From positions 1-8,235 of the forward strand of contig CAMWWR010000061.1 of assembly GCA_947178045.1 (NCBI GenBank): a DNA stretch of 8,235 nucleotides, in the 5' to 3' direction. Numbering within the stretch: position 1 is the stretch's first letter; each line of letters begins with the position of its first letter. A program made the translations under genes and the position numbers. The notes beneath the pieces were generated by a model that was given only the letters and a program-made list of their open reading frames with translations, did not search any database and was not told the origin of the DNA. The stretch is from an uncultured Clostridia bacterium. Its GTDB lineage: Bacteria; Bacillota; Clostridia; Lachnospirales; Lachnospiraceae. Shown here piece by piece: positions 1 through 6,406 of this stretch.

Positions 1-656
1 AATTTTTCTTCCGTATCTTTCCACACATCTATTAAAACAACATTATTTATATAGAACTGTACCTTATCCCCGCAATTGTCTACGAAACTAAAAGAGCAGC
101 TTTTGCCTACATTCAAAGTGATTGCTTTTTCAACTATGTAATGGCTAAAACCAGGAGAATGCTTAATGATAATCGGCATTTCTGATGAATATTCGGGTAA
201 TTTTTTCACATCTGCAATGCTTAAAGTAACTAACTGTAAATTATCCCATTCCTCATTCTTCAACCATTCGGGAATAATCCAACCCGCACGAAGCATATCA
301 AAAAATAATTTGATTGCCTCATAATTCTCTGTTGAATATTTTAATGAACCGCCCGAACCACTCCGCACTTGCAACCGTTGATTACCCAGACAAAATTCAC
401 TGCATTGTAAATAACTGTCTTTGCTTACTTCACTTCCCATGTTTCCTTTCAGTATTTTTCTTTGATTGCGAACACCCTTTTTTCTATTACTGTCATTTTC
501 TGGTTCATTATATGGTTCAATGATATATAGTTCCGCTTCGTCACCTAAAGTCATACCAACAATATGAAATTTCTTGTTATCCCGCTCTATGGTTTTCCCA
601 ATCACAAGAATATCATTCCACGTTTTACAGACATCTTCTAAATATAAAAATTTCAT
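1..656 (-). CDS. Unrecognised protein, C-terminus beyond window edge
   Basis: An uninterrupted reading frame of 218 codons starts at the ATG at 656-654 and runs leftward off the window without a stop. The start is preceded by GGAG (665-668 on the plus strand) at 8 nt spacing, and by a good promoter. The protein begins MKFLYLEDVCKTWND and has no signal peptide or membrane segment. It is a mixed, probably alpha/beta soluble protein with many aromatic and acidic residues, for example YIIEPYNEPEND around residues 45-56 and a beta-rich stretch (SCSFSFVDNCGDKVQFYINN) near residues 185-205. I do not recognise the family. Base composition is much more AT-rich than in the genes from about 1118 rightward, which suggests accessory or transferred DNA. 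It lies just downstream of a small ORF on the same strand, but its own promoter suggests it can be expressed alone. The coding call is strong; the function is unknown. Confidence 0.8.
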   Translation of the reverse strand, partial: MKFLYLEDVCKTWNDILVIGKTIERDNKKFHIVGMTLGDEAELYIIEPYNEPENDSNRKKGVRNQRKILKGNMGSEVSKDSYLQCSEFCLGNQRLQVRSGSGGSLKYSTENYEAIKLFFDMLRAGWIIPEWLKNEEWDNLQLVTLSIADVKKLPEYSSEMPIIIKHSPGFSHYIVEKAITLNVGKSCSFSFVDNCGDKVQFYINNVVLIDVWKDTEEK

Positions 657-664
657 AATCACTT

Positions 665-668
665 CTCC
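665..668 (-). promoter_or_regulatory. Ribosome binding site of the left-edge gene
   Basis: On the minus strand this reads GGAG, 8 nt before the ATG at 656-654. It supports that ATG as the true start. Confidence 0.6.
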
Positions 669-682
669 AATTTGTGGTTCTC

Positions 683-700
683 TATAATGTTACGATTATA
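683..700. repeat. Palindrome overlapping the promoter, possible operator
   Basis: TATAAT at 683-688 and ATTATA at 695-700 form a perfect 6-bp inverted repeat around a 6-nt spacer. On the minus strand it spans the -10 box to the expected transcription start. A repressor site here would be well placed, but AT-rich palindromes around -10 boxes also arise by chance. Confidence 0.3.
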
Positions 701-724
701 CCACATATCTCCCTCCAATCACAA
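695..724 (-). promoter_or_regulatory. Sigma-A type promoter with extended -10
   Basis: Read on the minus strand, TTGTGA (724-719) is followed after 18 bp by a perfect TATAAT (700-695). TG sits one base upstream of the -10, giving TGGTATAAT, an extended -10 element. Transcription would start near 688 and yield a leader of about 30 nt before the ATG at 656. The -35 matches the consensus at 4 of 6 positions and overlaps the stop codon of the upstream small ORF. Confidence 0.6.
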
Positions 725-871
725 CAAAATATCCCTGCTCCCTGCCTGCTCCTTTCCTTGCTCTTGTGGCTCGATTGCCTGCTCTATGCAACACTTGATA
801 GTTTCTGTTTCAGACACTTTCTCTCTTAGCTTGTGGACTTCCCGATACAGGTGGTCTTTTTCGGGAAACAT
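719..871 (-). CDS. Small charged coiled-coil-like protein (50 aa) or gene tail
   Basis: An ATG at 871-869 opens a 50-residue frame ending in TGA at 721-719. It is preceded by AGGAGGCGGAG, whose last GGAG lies 6 nt from the ATG, a good ribosome binding site. The product starts MFPEKDHLYREVHKLREK and is rich in Glu, Lys and Gln, with Leu/Val spacing that suggests a short amphipathic helix or coiled coil. It ends with a polar tail. No family is recognised. The same frame stays open upstream through about 1096 with protein-like composition (for example GRDYIVEEYEYYTGQEAEQF just before the ATG), so this could instead be the C-terminal end of a longer, 5'-truncated gene. It lies on the same strand as the left-edge gene, with a 62-nt gap. 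Confidence 0.4.
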   Translation of the reverse strand: MFPEKDHLYREVHKLREKVSETETIKCCIEQAIEPQEQGKEQAGSRDILL

Positions 872-1019
872 AAATTGCTCCGCCTCCTGGCCGGTGTAAT
901 ACTCATATTCCTCAACAATGTAATCCCTGCCCGTGTAGTGTTTCCGTTCGCATCTCTCTCGTACTGCGCTATATTCCCGGCTTCGTCGGTTTCTGACCGG
1001 ACATCCGTGTAATTCCCCC

Positions 1020-1048
1020 TTGCACTTCTCCGCATTCTCCGTTACAAT
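1020..1048 (+). promoter_or_regulatory. Candidate promoter for the YitT gene
   Basis: TTGCAC (1020-1025) and TACAAT (1043-1048) are separated by 17 bp. The -10 matches at 5 of 6 positions, the -35 at only 3 of 6. Transcription would start near 1055, giving a leader of about 60 nt. Confidence 0.4.
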
Positions 1049-1117
1049 ATGCTTAATTTTAATCTGCTGCCCGGTCCGATACTTGTCCCCGCCGCAGCTC
1101 AGATCACGGAGGAAGAC

Positions 1118-1996
1118 ATGAAAAATAAATTGAATCAGAATGAATTCTGGAAGTTTCTGATGGTGGCCGCCGGCACCATCCTGTTTGCTACGGCAGTCAA
1201 CCTGTTTTTGACCCCGCTCGGTCTCTACAACGGCGGCGCGCTCGGTATTTCCCAGCTCACCCGAACGGTGCTGACCGAATATCTGCACGTCCCGATACCG
1301 CCTCAGATCGACATTGCCGGTATCGTTTATTTCTTGCTCAATATTCCGCTCTTTCTGCTGGCATACAAGGGCGTCAGCCGGCTGTTTTTCCTGAAGACGG
1401 GTATGTCCGTTCTGCTGACGACCTTCATCGTCACGGTGATCCCGGTGCCGAACCCGCTCATTATCGAGGACCCTCTGACCTCCTGCATCATCGGCGGCCT
1501 CATGTACGGCGCGGGCGTCGGCCTCTGTCTGTACGCGGGCGGCTCCGGCGGCGGCACCGATATTCTCGGCATTTATTTCAGCAAGCGCTACCGCAATTTC
1601 AGCGTCGGCAAGGTCACCGTCCTCATCAACGGCGTAATTTACCTTGTCTGCGCCCTGCTGTTCAATGTGGAGACGGCCATCTACTGCATTATCTATGCCG
1701 CGATTTCCTCGTTCACCGTCGACCGCATCCACTCGCAGAACATCATGATCCAGGTAACGATCTTTACAAAGCAGGAGGGTGTCGCGGCTGCCATTATGAA
1801 GGAAATCTACCACGGCGTGACGGAATGGAAGGGCGACGGCGCCTATACGCATGAGGAAACGAATATTCTCGTGACCGCGATCTCCAAATACGAGGTCAAC
1901 CTCCTTCGCCGCGTCGTGCAGCGCATCGACCCGAATGCGTTCATTATTTATAATAAGCTTATGAACATTGACGGCAATTACCTGAAAAAGCTGTAG
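1118..1996 (+). CDS. YitT family integral membrane protein (DUF161/DUF2179)
   Basis: This 292-residue polytopic membrane protein has the YitT family layout. Hydrophobic segments lie roughly at residues 11-31, 62-82, 92-110, 121-142 and 165-195. A soluble C-terminal domain of about 85 residues (DUF2179 type) begins after VDRIHSQN and ends near DPNAFIIYNKLMNIDGNY. Family hallmarks are the glycine-rich GGALGISQL motif in the first half and GGSGGGTDILG between membrane segments. The start at 1118 is chosen because GGAGG (1108-1112) lies 5 nt upstream; an in-frame ATG at 1049 lacks such a site and would add a non-conserved 23-residue tail. YitT proteins are common in Firmicutes. Their transport role is not established, so no substrate is proposed. 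The gene is followed by the GH113-like hydrolase on the same strand, with a 196-bp structured gap. No terminator is seen after it. Confidence 0.9.
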   Translation: MKNKLNQNEFWKFLMVAAGTILFATAVNLFLTPLGLYNGGALGISQLTRTVLTEYLHVPIPPQIDIAGIVYFLLNIPLFLLAYKGVSRLFFLKTGMSVLLTTFIVTVIPVPNPLIIEDPLTSCIIGGLMYGAGVGLCLYAGGSGGGTDILGIYFSKRYRNFSVGKVTVLINGVIYLVCALLFNVETAIYCIIYAAISSFTVDRIHSQNIMIQVTIFTKQEGVAAAIMKEIYHGVTEWKGDGAYTHEETNILVTAISKYEVNLLRRVVQRIDPNAFIIYNKLMNIDGNYLKKL

Positions 1997-2092
1997 GTGG
2001 ACGTCTATTGTGCATCGCTTTGCTGCAGTGAAGCCGAGGGGCCGAGCTGCAACAAAAGCCTCGATAAATACATGGCAGTTTGCAGATTCTAC

Positions 2093-2193
2093 ATTTACTA
2101 TTCCCCTCTCCTGCATTAAAATGAGAGGAAGCGATGATTGGATCAGCGCTTCCTCAGAGGGTACATCTGTTGCAGGAGGGGGGAATATTACAT
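2093..2193 (+). promoter_or_regulatory. Nested inverted repeat in hydrolase leader; putative SD-sequestering RNA switch
   Basis: The outer arms 2099-2115 and 2171-2187 are complementary over 17 consecutive pairs, with one G-U wobble at 2107/2179. Scattered extra pairs extend outward to 2093/2193. The downstream arm contains the AGGAGGGGGG ribosome binding site of the hydrolase, so folding would hide it. Inside lies a second hairpin: GAGGAAGCG (2125-2133) pairs with CGCTTCCTC (2147-2155), then TGAT/ATCA after one A-G mismatch, closing a TGG loop. A competing 6-bp pairing, CCTCTC (2105-2110) with GAGAGG (2123-2128), would break both hairpins and free the ribosome binding site. No run of T follows either hairpin, so translational control fits better than termination. 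I do not recognise a known riboswitch class. A small inverted-repeat element is the main alternative. Confidence 0.55.
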
Positions 2194-3161
2194 TGGAAAT
2201 CAAGGGTTACACCTACGGCTACGGCGGCAGAAGCGGAGCTTACCGCACTCCGGAGGCCATCGCCTCGCAGGATCTGCTGTTCGACACCGGCGTCAACTGG
2301 ATTTGCCTCGCGCCCGCATTTGAGCAGGAGGCCTATTCTTCTACAAAAATATTGTTTGACTATGAGCACAATGCGTCCGACAAGGATATTACCTTCGCCG
2401 TCGACCGTGCGCATAAGCGCGGCGTCCGGGTCTGCCTGAAGCCGATGGTGAACTGCAGGGACGGCGCATGGCGCGCCCAGATCGAGTTCCCGGACGGCGA
2501 CATGATCGGGCGGGACGTATACTGGAGCAAATGGTTTGCGAGCTATACCGCGTTTCTGCTGCACTATGCGGAGCTCGCGGAGGACACGGGCTGCGAAATG
2601 TTCTGCCTCGGCTGCGAAATGCTCGGCACCGAGCGCAAGGAGGAATACTGGCGCGGTCTGATCGCGAAGGTCCGCCGGATCTATCACGGTCCGCTTGTAT
2701 ATAACACCAATCACGGCAGGGAGGACCGCGTGCCGTGGTTCGACGCAATCGACTATATCGGCACCTCCGCCTACTACCCTGTCGCAGCATTGCCGGGGGA
2801 CAGCCTCGAAAATATGACCGCGGCCTGGGAAAAGGTGCGCGAGCGGCTGAAGCCGCTGAGCGAACGGCTCGGAAAAAAGGTTGTTTTTATGGAGATCGGC
2901 TGCCGGAGTGCGCGCGGCTGCGCCATGATGCCATGGGATTTCGCGCACCAGGAATTTCCGCGCGACGAGGAGGAGCAGGCTCGCTTCTACGATTCCTGCC
3001 TGCGCGTGTTCTCGGGGGAGGACTGGTTCGCCGGCTTTTTCTGGTGGGACTGGGGCACCCGCATCTACCGGACGGAGGAGGAAGCAAAACGGGATACGGG
3101 CTTTGCCATCCATCTGAAAAAAGCCGAGCAGGTGCTGCAGAGCTGGTATGAGAGGCTCTGA
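2193..3161 (+). CDS. GH113-like glycoside hydrolase, cytoplasmic
   Basis: This 322-residue protein has the features of the GH113 family (TIM-barrel, clan GH-A, whose studied members are beta-mannanases). It opens with KGYTYGYGGRSGAYRTPEA, the usual first strand. It then shows WICLAPAFEQEAYSST, VCLKPMVNCRDGAWRAQI and the acid/base region CLGCEMLGTE, with likely catalytic Glu142. The nucleophile motif VVFMEIGCRS contains Glu234, and the protein closes with the aromatic FFWWDWG of the last strand. Catalytic assignment is by analogy with GH113 and other clan GH-A enzymes. There is no signal peptide, so it should act inside the cell on imported oligosaccharides, perhaps manno-oligosaccharides. The start is a TTG at 2193, preceded by AGGAGGGGGG (2174-2183). 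The frame is open further upstream, to a GTG at 2010, but that extension lacks a ribosome binding site and is unlike the family. No clear terminator follows. Confidence 0.82.
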   Translation: MEIKGYTYGYGGRSGAYRTPEAIASQDLLFDTGVNWICLAPAFEQEAYSSTKILFDYEHNASDKDITFAVDRAHKRGVRVCLKPMVNCRDGAWRAQIEFPDGDMIGRDVYWSKWFASYTAFLLHYAELAEDTGCEMFCLGCEMLGTERKEEYWRGLIAKVRRIYHGPLVYNTNHGREDRVPWFDAIDYIGTSAYYPVAALPGDSLENMTAAWEKVRERLKPLSERLGKKVVFMEIGCRSARGCAMMPWDFAHQEFPRDEEEQARFYDSCLRVFSGEDWFAGFFWWDWGTRIYRTEEEAKRDTGFAIHLKKAEQVLQSWYERL

Positions 3162-3259
3162 CGTACAAAAATCACAGGTACAATTTTGCGCATAACAACA
3201 CCTTGCCGGGGCTGCCGCCGAACCATTATATAAATTTTGAACAAACGGCATATTTTAGC
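3162..3259. other. Spacer without recognised gene or terminator
   Basis: After the hydrolase stop there is no convincing hairpin followed by T residues. The stretch is AT-rich on both sides of a GC-rich core (about 3202-3222). Nothing else is visible before the promoter of the ABC operon. Confidence 0.5.
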
Positions 3260-3288
3260 TTGCGTTCGAACATAGTTTCGGATATAAT
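3260..3288 (+). promoter_or_regulatory. Promoter of the ABC/DUF1854 operon
   Basis: TTGCGT (3260-3265) and a perfect TATAAT (3283-3288) are spaced by 17 bp, the optimal sigma-A arrangement. Transcription would begin near 3295, leaving a leader of about 50 nt before the ATG at 3344. This is the only good promoter seen for the three genes that follow. Confidence 0.7.
3267..3280. promoter_or_regulatory. LexA-like imperfect palindrome in promoter spacer
   Basis: CGAACATAGTTTCG sits between the -35 and -10 boxes. It matches the Gram-positive LexA (SOS) consensus CGAACRNRYGTTYG at 12 of 14 positions, with CGAA/TTCG as perfect outer arms. The location is ideal for a repressor. The mismatches fall in the central base and in the G of the right half-site, which matters for LexA, so another repressor or chance is possible. 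Confidence 0.3.
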
Positions 3289-3343
3289 AGGAGCTACATC
3301 TCACAGCCAGAATTGTTAAACACCAGAAGGGAGTAGTAATACC

Positions 3344-5656
3344 ATGGAGAAGGTAAAACTGCCGAAGTCCGTCCGTGCCGCTCTGGAAGCGCAGGGCGTG
3401 TCTTCGGAGGCGGTGCTGCGGGCAAGCGCCGCCGATATGAACACCTCCTGCGAATACGCGGACGGCTATGTCGTACTGACCGCCGATACGCTCTGCCTGC
3501 TGACCTCGCCGCCCAATCCCGGACGCGTCCGTTCCTTCAAGGGCTACGGGACGAAGAGCGATGCCGATGCGGAACTTCCGCAGGAATGGGCCGTTAAGCT
3601 TCTGCCTCTCACAGAGGTCCAGAATCTCAAGATCGAGCGTCAGGTGGCCTGCGGTCTTCTGATCGCAAACGACGGCGACTGTCTTGCCGCATTTTCCAAT
3701 CTTCATATTAAAAATATGCACCGGCTCGTGCGCGCCTTTGACCGCCTGAAAAACCCGCAGCCGGATTTCATGCAGGAAGAGGAGGACGAGGAGGAGGAAT
3801 ATTGTCCGAAATGCGGAACGATGTACCCGGATAAAAACCGGAAAATCTGTCCGAAATGTATGGATCGCAGCACGATATTTATGCGGGTGCTCCGCTATTT
3901 CCGGCCCTATGCCGGCAAGATGGCCGTCATGCTGCTCTGCTTTTTCGGCATTGCCGGGATGAATCTTGTATGGCCTTACCTGAACGGTACGGTGCTGTAC
4001 GACCATGTGCTGAAAAAGGATACCGCATTTCTGGAGCGCATCGGCATTCATGACGCCGGCTTTGTCACGGCGCTGCTTCTCATCGTGCTGGCGATGTTTT
4101 TCGCCAGGCTGTCGATCCAGCTCCTCTCGATCCTGCAGGGCGTTTTCACGGCCCAGATTGTTACGAGCGTCGTCCGCGACCTGAAAAAAGATATCTTCAA
4201 AGCAATGGGCCGGCTCTCGATCAGCTTCTACAAGAGCCGCCAGACCGGCAGCCTCATGACCCGCGTTCTGAGCGACGCCGAGCGTGTGACCGGCTTTTTC
4301 ATCGACGGTGCGCCGTACATACTGATCCACACCTTCACGCTCATCTCGACGCTGACCGTAATGTTTTCCATCCGCTGGGAGCTCGCGCTTGTCTCCTGCA
4401 TCCTTCTGCCGGTGTCCGTTGTGGTCGGGTTCAAGCTGCGCCCTTATTTCTGGCGTCTGTTCGGCCGCAGCCACCGCGCCGAGCGTGCGGTGAACAGCCA
4501 GGTCAACGACAATCTGACCGGCGCGCGTGTGGTCAAGGCGTTCGGCCAGGAAAAGCGGGAGCTGTCCCGCTTCCACACAAACAACGCGCGCATGATGGAC
4601 GCGGAGCTGTCCATCGTGAAATTTGACAACAAATTCACCTTCCTCTATCATACGACGCAGGAGCTGACCGGCTTCGTCGTCTGGTTTATCGGCGCGGCCA
4701 TGGTGCTGCGCGGCACAAACTTCGAGCTCGGCGTACTGATCACCTTCGCCGGCTACGTCGGCCAGTTGAGCGGCCCGATGAATTTCTTCTCCCACGTTTT
4801 CCACTGGTGGTCGAACAGCCTCAACAGCGCGCAGCGCATGTTTGAGATCCTCGACTCCATCCCGGAGATCCAGGAGAGCGAAAATCCGGTTCCGATGCCG
4901 GAGCCGAAGGGCGATATCATGCTCGACCATGTGACCTTCGGCTACGAGGTGAACAAGCCCGTTCTGAAAAACATCAGTCTGCACATCCGCGAGGGCGAGA
5001 TGCTCGGCATCGTCGGGCGCTCCGGCGCGGGCAAGACGACACTGGTTAACCTGATTTCGCGCATGTACGACCCGCAGGAGGGTTCGATCCATCTGGACGG
5101 CGTGAACGTGCGCGACCTGGCTTTCCACGACCTGCGGCGCAATGTCGCGATGGTCTCTCAGGAGACCTACATTTTCATGGGCACGGTGGAACAGAACATC
5201 GCCTACGCCAACCCGAAGGCCTCCAAGGCCGAGATTATCCGCGCCGCCGTGCTGGCGAGCGCCCACGATTTCATCCTGCGCATGCCGGACGGCTATGACA
5301 CGATCATCGGCTCCGCCGGGCGCGAGCTCTCGGGCGGCGAGCGTCAGCGCATTTCGATCGCGCGGGCGATTCTGGCCAACCCGAAGATCCTGATCCTCGA
5401 CGAAGCCACCGCTTCCGTCGATACCGAAACGGAGAAAGCAATTCAGGCATCCATCAACTACCTTATCAAGGGGCGCACGACCATCTCGATCGCTCACCGG
5501 CTCTCAACGCTTCGCGATGCGGACAGGCTCGTTGTCATCGACAACGGGGAGATCACCGAGGAGGGCACGCAGCAGGAGCTGACCGCCCTGCACGGCACCT
5601 ACTACAAGCTGATGGAGCTTCAGACGAAGGCTCTCGCCCTGAAGGGAATTGAATGA
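3344..5656 (+). CDS. ABC exporter half-transporter with N-terminal PH-like domain and zinc ribbon
   Basis: This 770-residue protein fuses a soluble front end to a complete exporter half-transporter. Residues 1 to about 138 form a beta-rich domain (YVVLTADTLCLL, LLPLTEVQNLKIERQVACG). An acidic linker (145-152) follows, then a zinc ribbon with Cys154, Cys157, Cys169 and Cys172. The membrane domain covers about 177-500 with around six helices. The ATPase domain is intact: Walker A GRSGAGKTT (558-566), Q-loop Gln606, signature LSGGERQ (662-668), Walker B ILILDEA with Asp686 and catalytic Glu687, and switch His718. AAGGGAG lies 10 nt before the ATG. It heads an operon with a DUF1854 gene and a second half-transporter of the same design, so a heterodimeric exporter is likely. 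Typical half-transporters are about 580 residues; the excess is the front end. The substrate is unknown; the DUF1854 link hints at cyanophycin or peptide-related metabolism. Confidence 0.9.
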   Translation: MEKVKLPKSVRAALEAQGVSSEAVLRASAADMNTSCEYADGYVVLTADTLCLLTSPPNPGRVRSFKGYGTKSDADAELPQEWAVKLLPLTEVQNLKIERQVACGLLIANDGDCLAAFSNLHIKNMHRLVRAFDRLKNPQPDFMQEEEDEEEEYCPKCGTMYPDKNRKICPKCMDRSTIFMRVLRYFRPYAGKMAVMLLCFFGIAGMNLVWPYLNGTVLYDHVLKKDTAFLERIGIHDAGFVTALLLIVLAMFFARLSIQLLSILQGVFTAQIVTSVVRDLKKDIFKAMGRLSISFYKSRQTGSLMTRVLSDAERVTGFFIDGAPYILIHTFTLISTLTVMFSIRWELALVSCILLPVSVVVGFKLRPYFWRLFGRSHRAERAVNSQVNDNLTGARVVKAFGQEKRELSRFHTNNARMMDAELSIVKFDNKFTFLYHTTQELTGFVVWFIGAAMVLRGTNFELGVLITFAGYVGQLSGPMNFFSHVFHWWSNSLNSAQRMFEILDSIPEIQESENPVPMPEPKGDIMLDHVTFGYEVNKPVLKNISLHIREGEMLGIVGRSGAGKTTLVNLISRMYDPQEGSIHLDGVNVRDLAFHDLRRNVAMVSQETYIFMGTVEQNIAYANPKASKAEIIRAAVLASAHDFILRMPDGYDTIIGSAGRELSGGERQRISIARAILANPKILILDEATASVDTETEKAIQASINYLIKGRTTISIAHRLSTLRDADRLVVIDNGEITEEGTQQELTALHGTYYKLMELQTKALALKGIE

Positions 5657-5676
5657 CGATTTCATTATCATAAACG

Positions 5677-5705
5677 GGCAGGCGGCTTTTTCGGGCTCGC
5701 CTGCC
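5677..5705 (+). repeat. GC-rich hairpin between ABC gene and DUF1854 gene
   Basis: GGCAGGCG (5677-5684) pairs perfectly with CGCCTGCC (5698-5705) around a 13-nt loop. No T-run follows on the plus strand, so it is not a classical terminator. Inside an operon it could stabilise the upstream mRNA end or tune expression of the downstream genes. The 117-bp gap holds no other gene. Confidence 0.4.
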
Positions 5706-5773
5706 GCCGCACCCGCCGCGCACTGCCGGGCGGGACGGCTTTTATGGACTGCAGTGCAGAAACGGAGTATATT

Positions 5774-6364
5774 ATGCCACCATTTGGAAAGTCGCCGCGG
5801 GGACCGAAGCCGGGCGGGGACGGTGAAGAAGAATTTAATCTGGAACAGATGGAAAAGGAAACCGAGGAAATGCTGAAGCTGCGCTATCTGAACCGTGACA
5901 ACGCTCAGTTTGAGCGCACGAAGGGCGGCTTTGTCAGCCTGCGCGTCGGCGAGGAGTTCTATCCGCGCGTCCACGTCATCCGCATGTTTCCGTTTTCCGA
6001 CCCGACGAAATACATATCCATCCGCACGCCGGACGAGCACTCCAAAGAAATCGGCGTGGTCGAGGATATGAAGCAGGTCTCGAAGGAAACCGCCGAGATG
6101 CTGACCGAACAGCTGAACCTGCGCTATTTTACGCCGATCATTCAGAAAATCATCAACATTAAGGACGAGTATGGCTACGCTTATTTTGATGTGGTGACCG
6201 ACCGTGGCGCCTGCCGCTTTACCATCAACATCGGAAGCCATTCCGTGGTGCATCTCTCGGAGACCCGCATCCTGATCTCGGACATCGACGAAAACCGCTT
6301 CGAGATCCCGGATGTGACCGTGCTGTCCGCAAAGGAGCTGAAAATGCTCGATTTGTTCCTGTAA
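5774..6364 (+). CDS. DUF1854 family protein, ABC exporter partner
   Basis: This 196-residue soluble protein has no signal peptide or membrane segment. The first 30 or so residues are Gly/Pro- and Glu-rich and probably disordered. The DUF1854 domain (PF08909) follows, with FPFSDPTKYISI (72-83), an EIG...ED segment, LNLRYFTPIIQKI (114-126), DVVTDRGACRFTI (139-151), ILISDIDENRFEIPD (166-180) and a closing LDLFL. The order and spacing of these motifs are the basis of the call. The start at 5774 is chosen because GGAG (5764-5767) lies 6 nt upstream; an in-frame ATG at 5744 lacks a site. DUF1854 proteins are recurrently encoded beside ABC exporters, and such sets are annotated in other bacteria as associated with cyanophycin metabolism. 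Here it lies between two half-transporters, which supports a role as a regulatory or coupling subunit. Its biochemical activity is unknown. Confidence 0.85.
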   Translation: MPPFGKSPRGPKPGGDGEEEFNLEQMEKETEEMLKLRYLNRDNAQFERTKGGFVSLRVGEEFYPRVHVIRMFPFSDPTKYISIRTPDEHSKEIGVVEDMKQVSKETAEMLTEQLNLRYFTPIIQKIINIKDEYGYAYFDVVTDRGACRFTINIGSHSVVHLSETRILISDIDENRFEIPDVTVLSAKELKMLDLFL

Positions 6365-6373
6365 AAACAATCA

Positions 6374-6406
6374 TTCTGTTCAGACTCTCTGAAAATATGC
6401 ACAGAA
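6374..6406 (+). repeat. Small overlapping inverted repeats before second ABC gene
   Basis: TTCAGA (6379-6384) and TCTGAA (6388-6393) form a perfect 6-bp hairpin with a CTC loop. TTCTGT (6374-6379) can also pair with ACAGAA (6401-6406), which overlaps the AAAGG ribosome binding site of the next gene (6405-6409). Modest translational control is possible, but the stems are short. Confidence 0.3.

Larger units (their letters stand above)
719..1096 (-). pseudogene. Possible 5'-truncated gene fragment
   Basis: The frame that ends at 719 is open through this whole stretch and reads like a hydrophilic protein tail (CERKHYTGRDYIVEEYEYY and onward into the charged helix). It has no plausible start codon with a ribosome binding site until the internal ATG at 871. 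At its upstream end it runs into the YitT gene on the opposite strand, where further openness is just an antisense effect. The composition is intermediate between the AT-rich left part and the GC-rich right part. The simplest explanation is the 3' remnant of a gene cut off at a recombination junction near 1050-1100. I cannot name the parent family, and chance openness remains possible. Confidence 0.3.

Noticed and set aside
826..1035. Minus-strand frame containing DEAGNIAQYERDANGNTT, which resembles an RHS/YD repeat
   Set aside because: The resemblance is limited to about 20 residues in a short frame with no further YD repeats. The alternative frame is more protein-like over a longer stretch. 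Without a search this is not enough to claim an RHS gene.
1049..1117. Upstream ATG for the YitT protein
   Set aside because: There is no ribosome binding site, and it overlaps the -10 of the candidate promoter. GGAGG precedes the ATG at 1118.
2152..2175. T-box-like AGGGTAC after the inner hairpin of the hydrolase leader
   Set aside because: The conserved T-box bulge sequence and a following terminator are missing, and the gene is not an amino acid or tRNA-charging gene.
2010..2192. Longer GTG start for the hydrolase
   Set aside because: The 61 extra residues lack a ribosome binding site at 2010, are unlike the family's N-terminus and cover the structured leader. The TTG at 2193 with AGGAGG fits better.
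2154..3251. A 365-codon minus-strand open frame over the hydrolase gene
   Set aside because: It is the antisense shadow of a clear GH113-like gene, without a recognisable motif or ribosome binding site.
3065..5497. An 810-codon open frame antisense to the first ABC gene
   Set aside because: The sense strand encodes all the ABC hallmarks in order. The antisense frame is low-complexity, His/Asp/Ala/Arg-rich shadow sequence produced by GC-biased codons and has no domain character.
5742..5760. Weak GC stem with four T residues nearby (about 5728-5742) as a terminator after the first ABC gene
   Set aside because: The stem is only about 4 bp and the T-run is short. The following gene has no promoter of its own, so read-through is more likely.
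5504..6370. Minus-strand open frame over the DUF1854 gene, and a similar one at 7116-8096 over the second ABC gene
   Set aside because: Both are antisense to strongly supported genes and have the same shadow composition.
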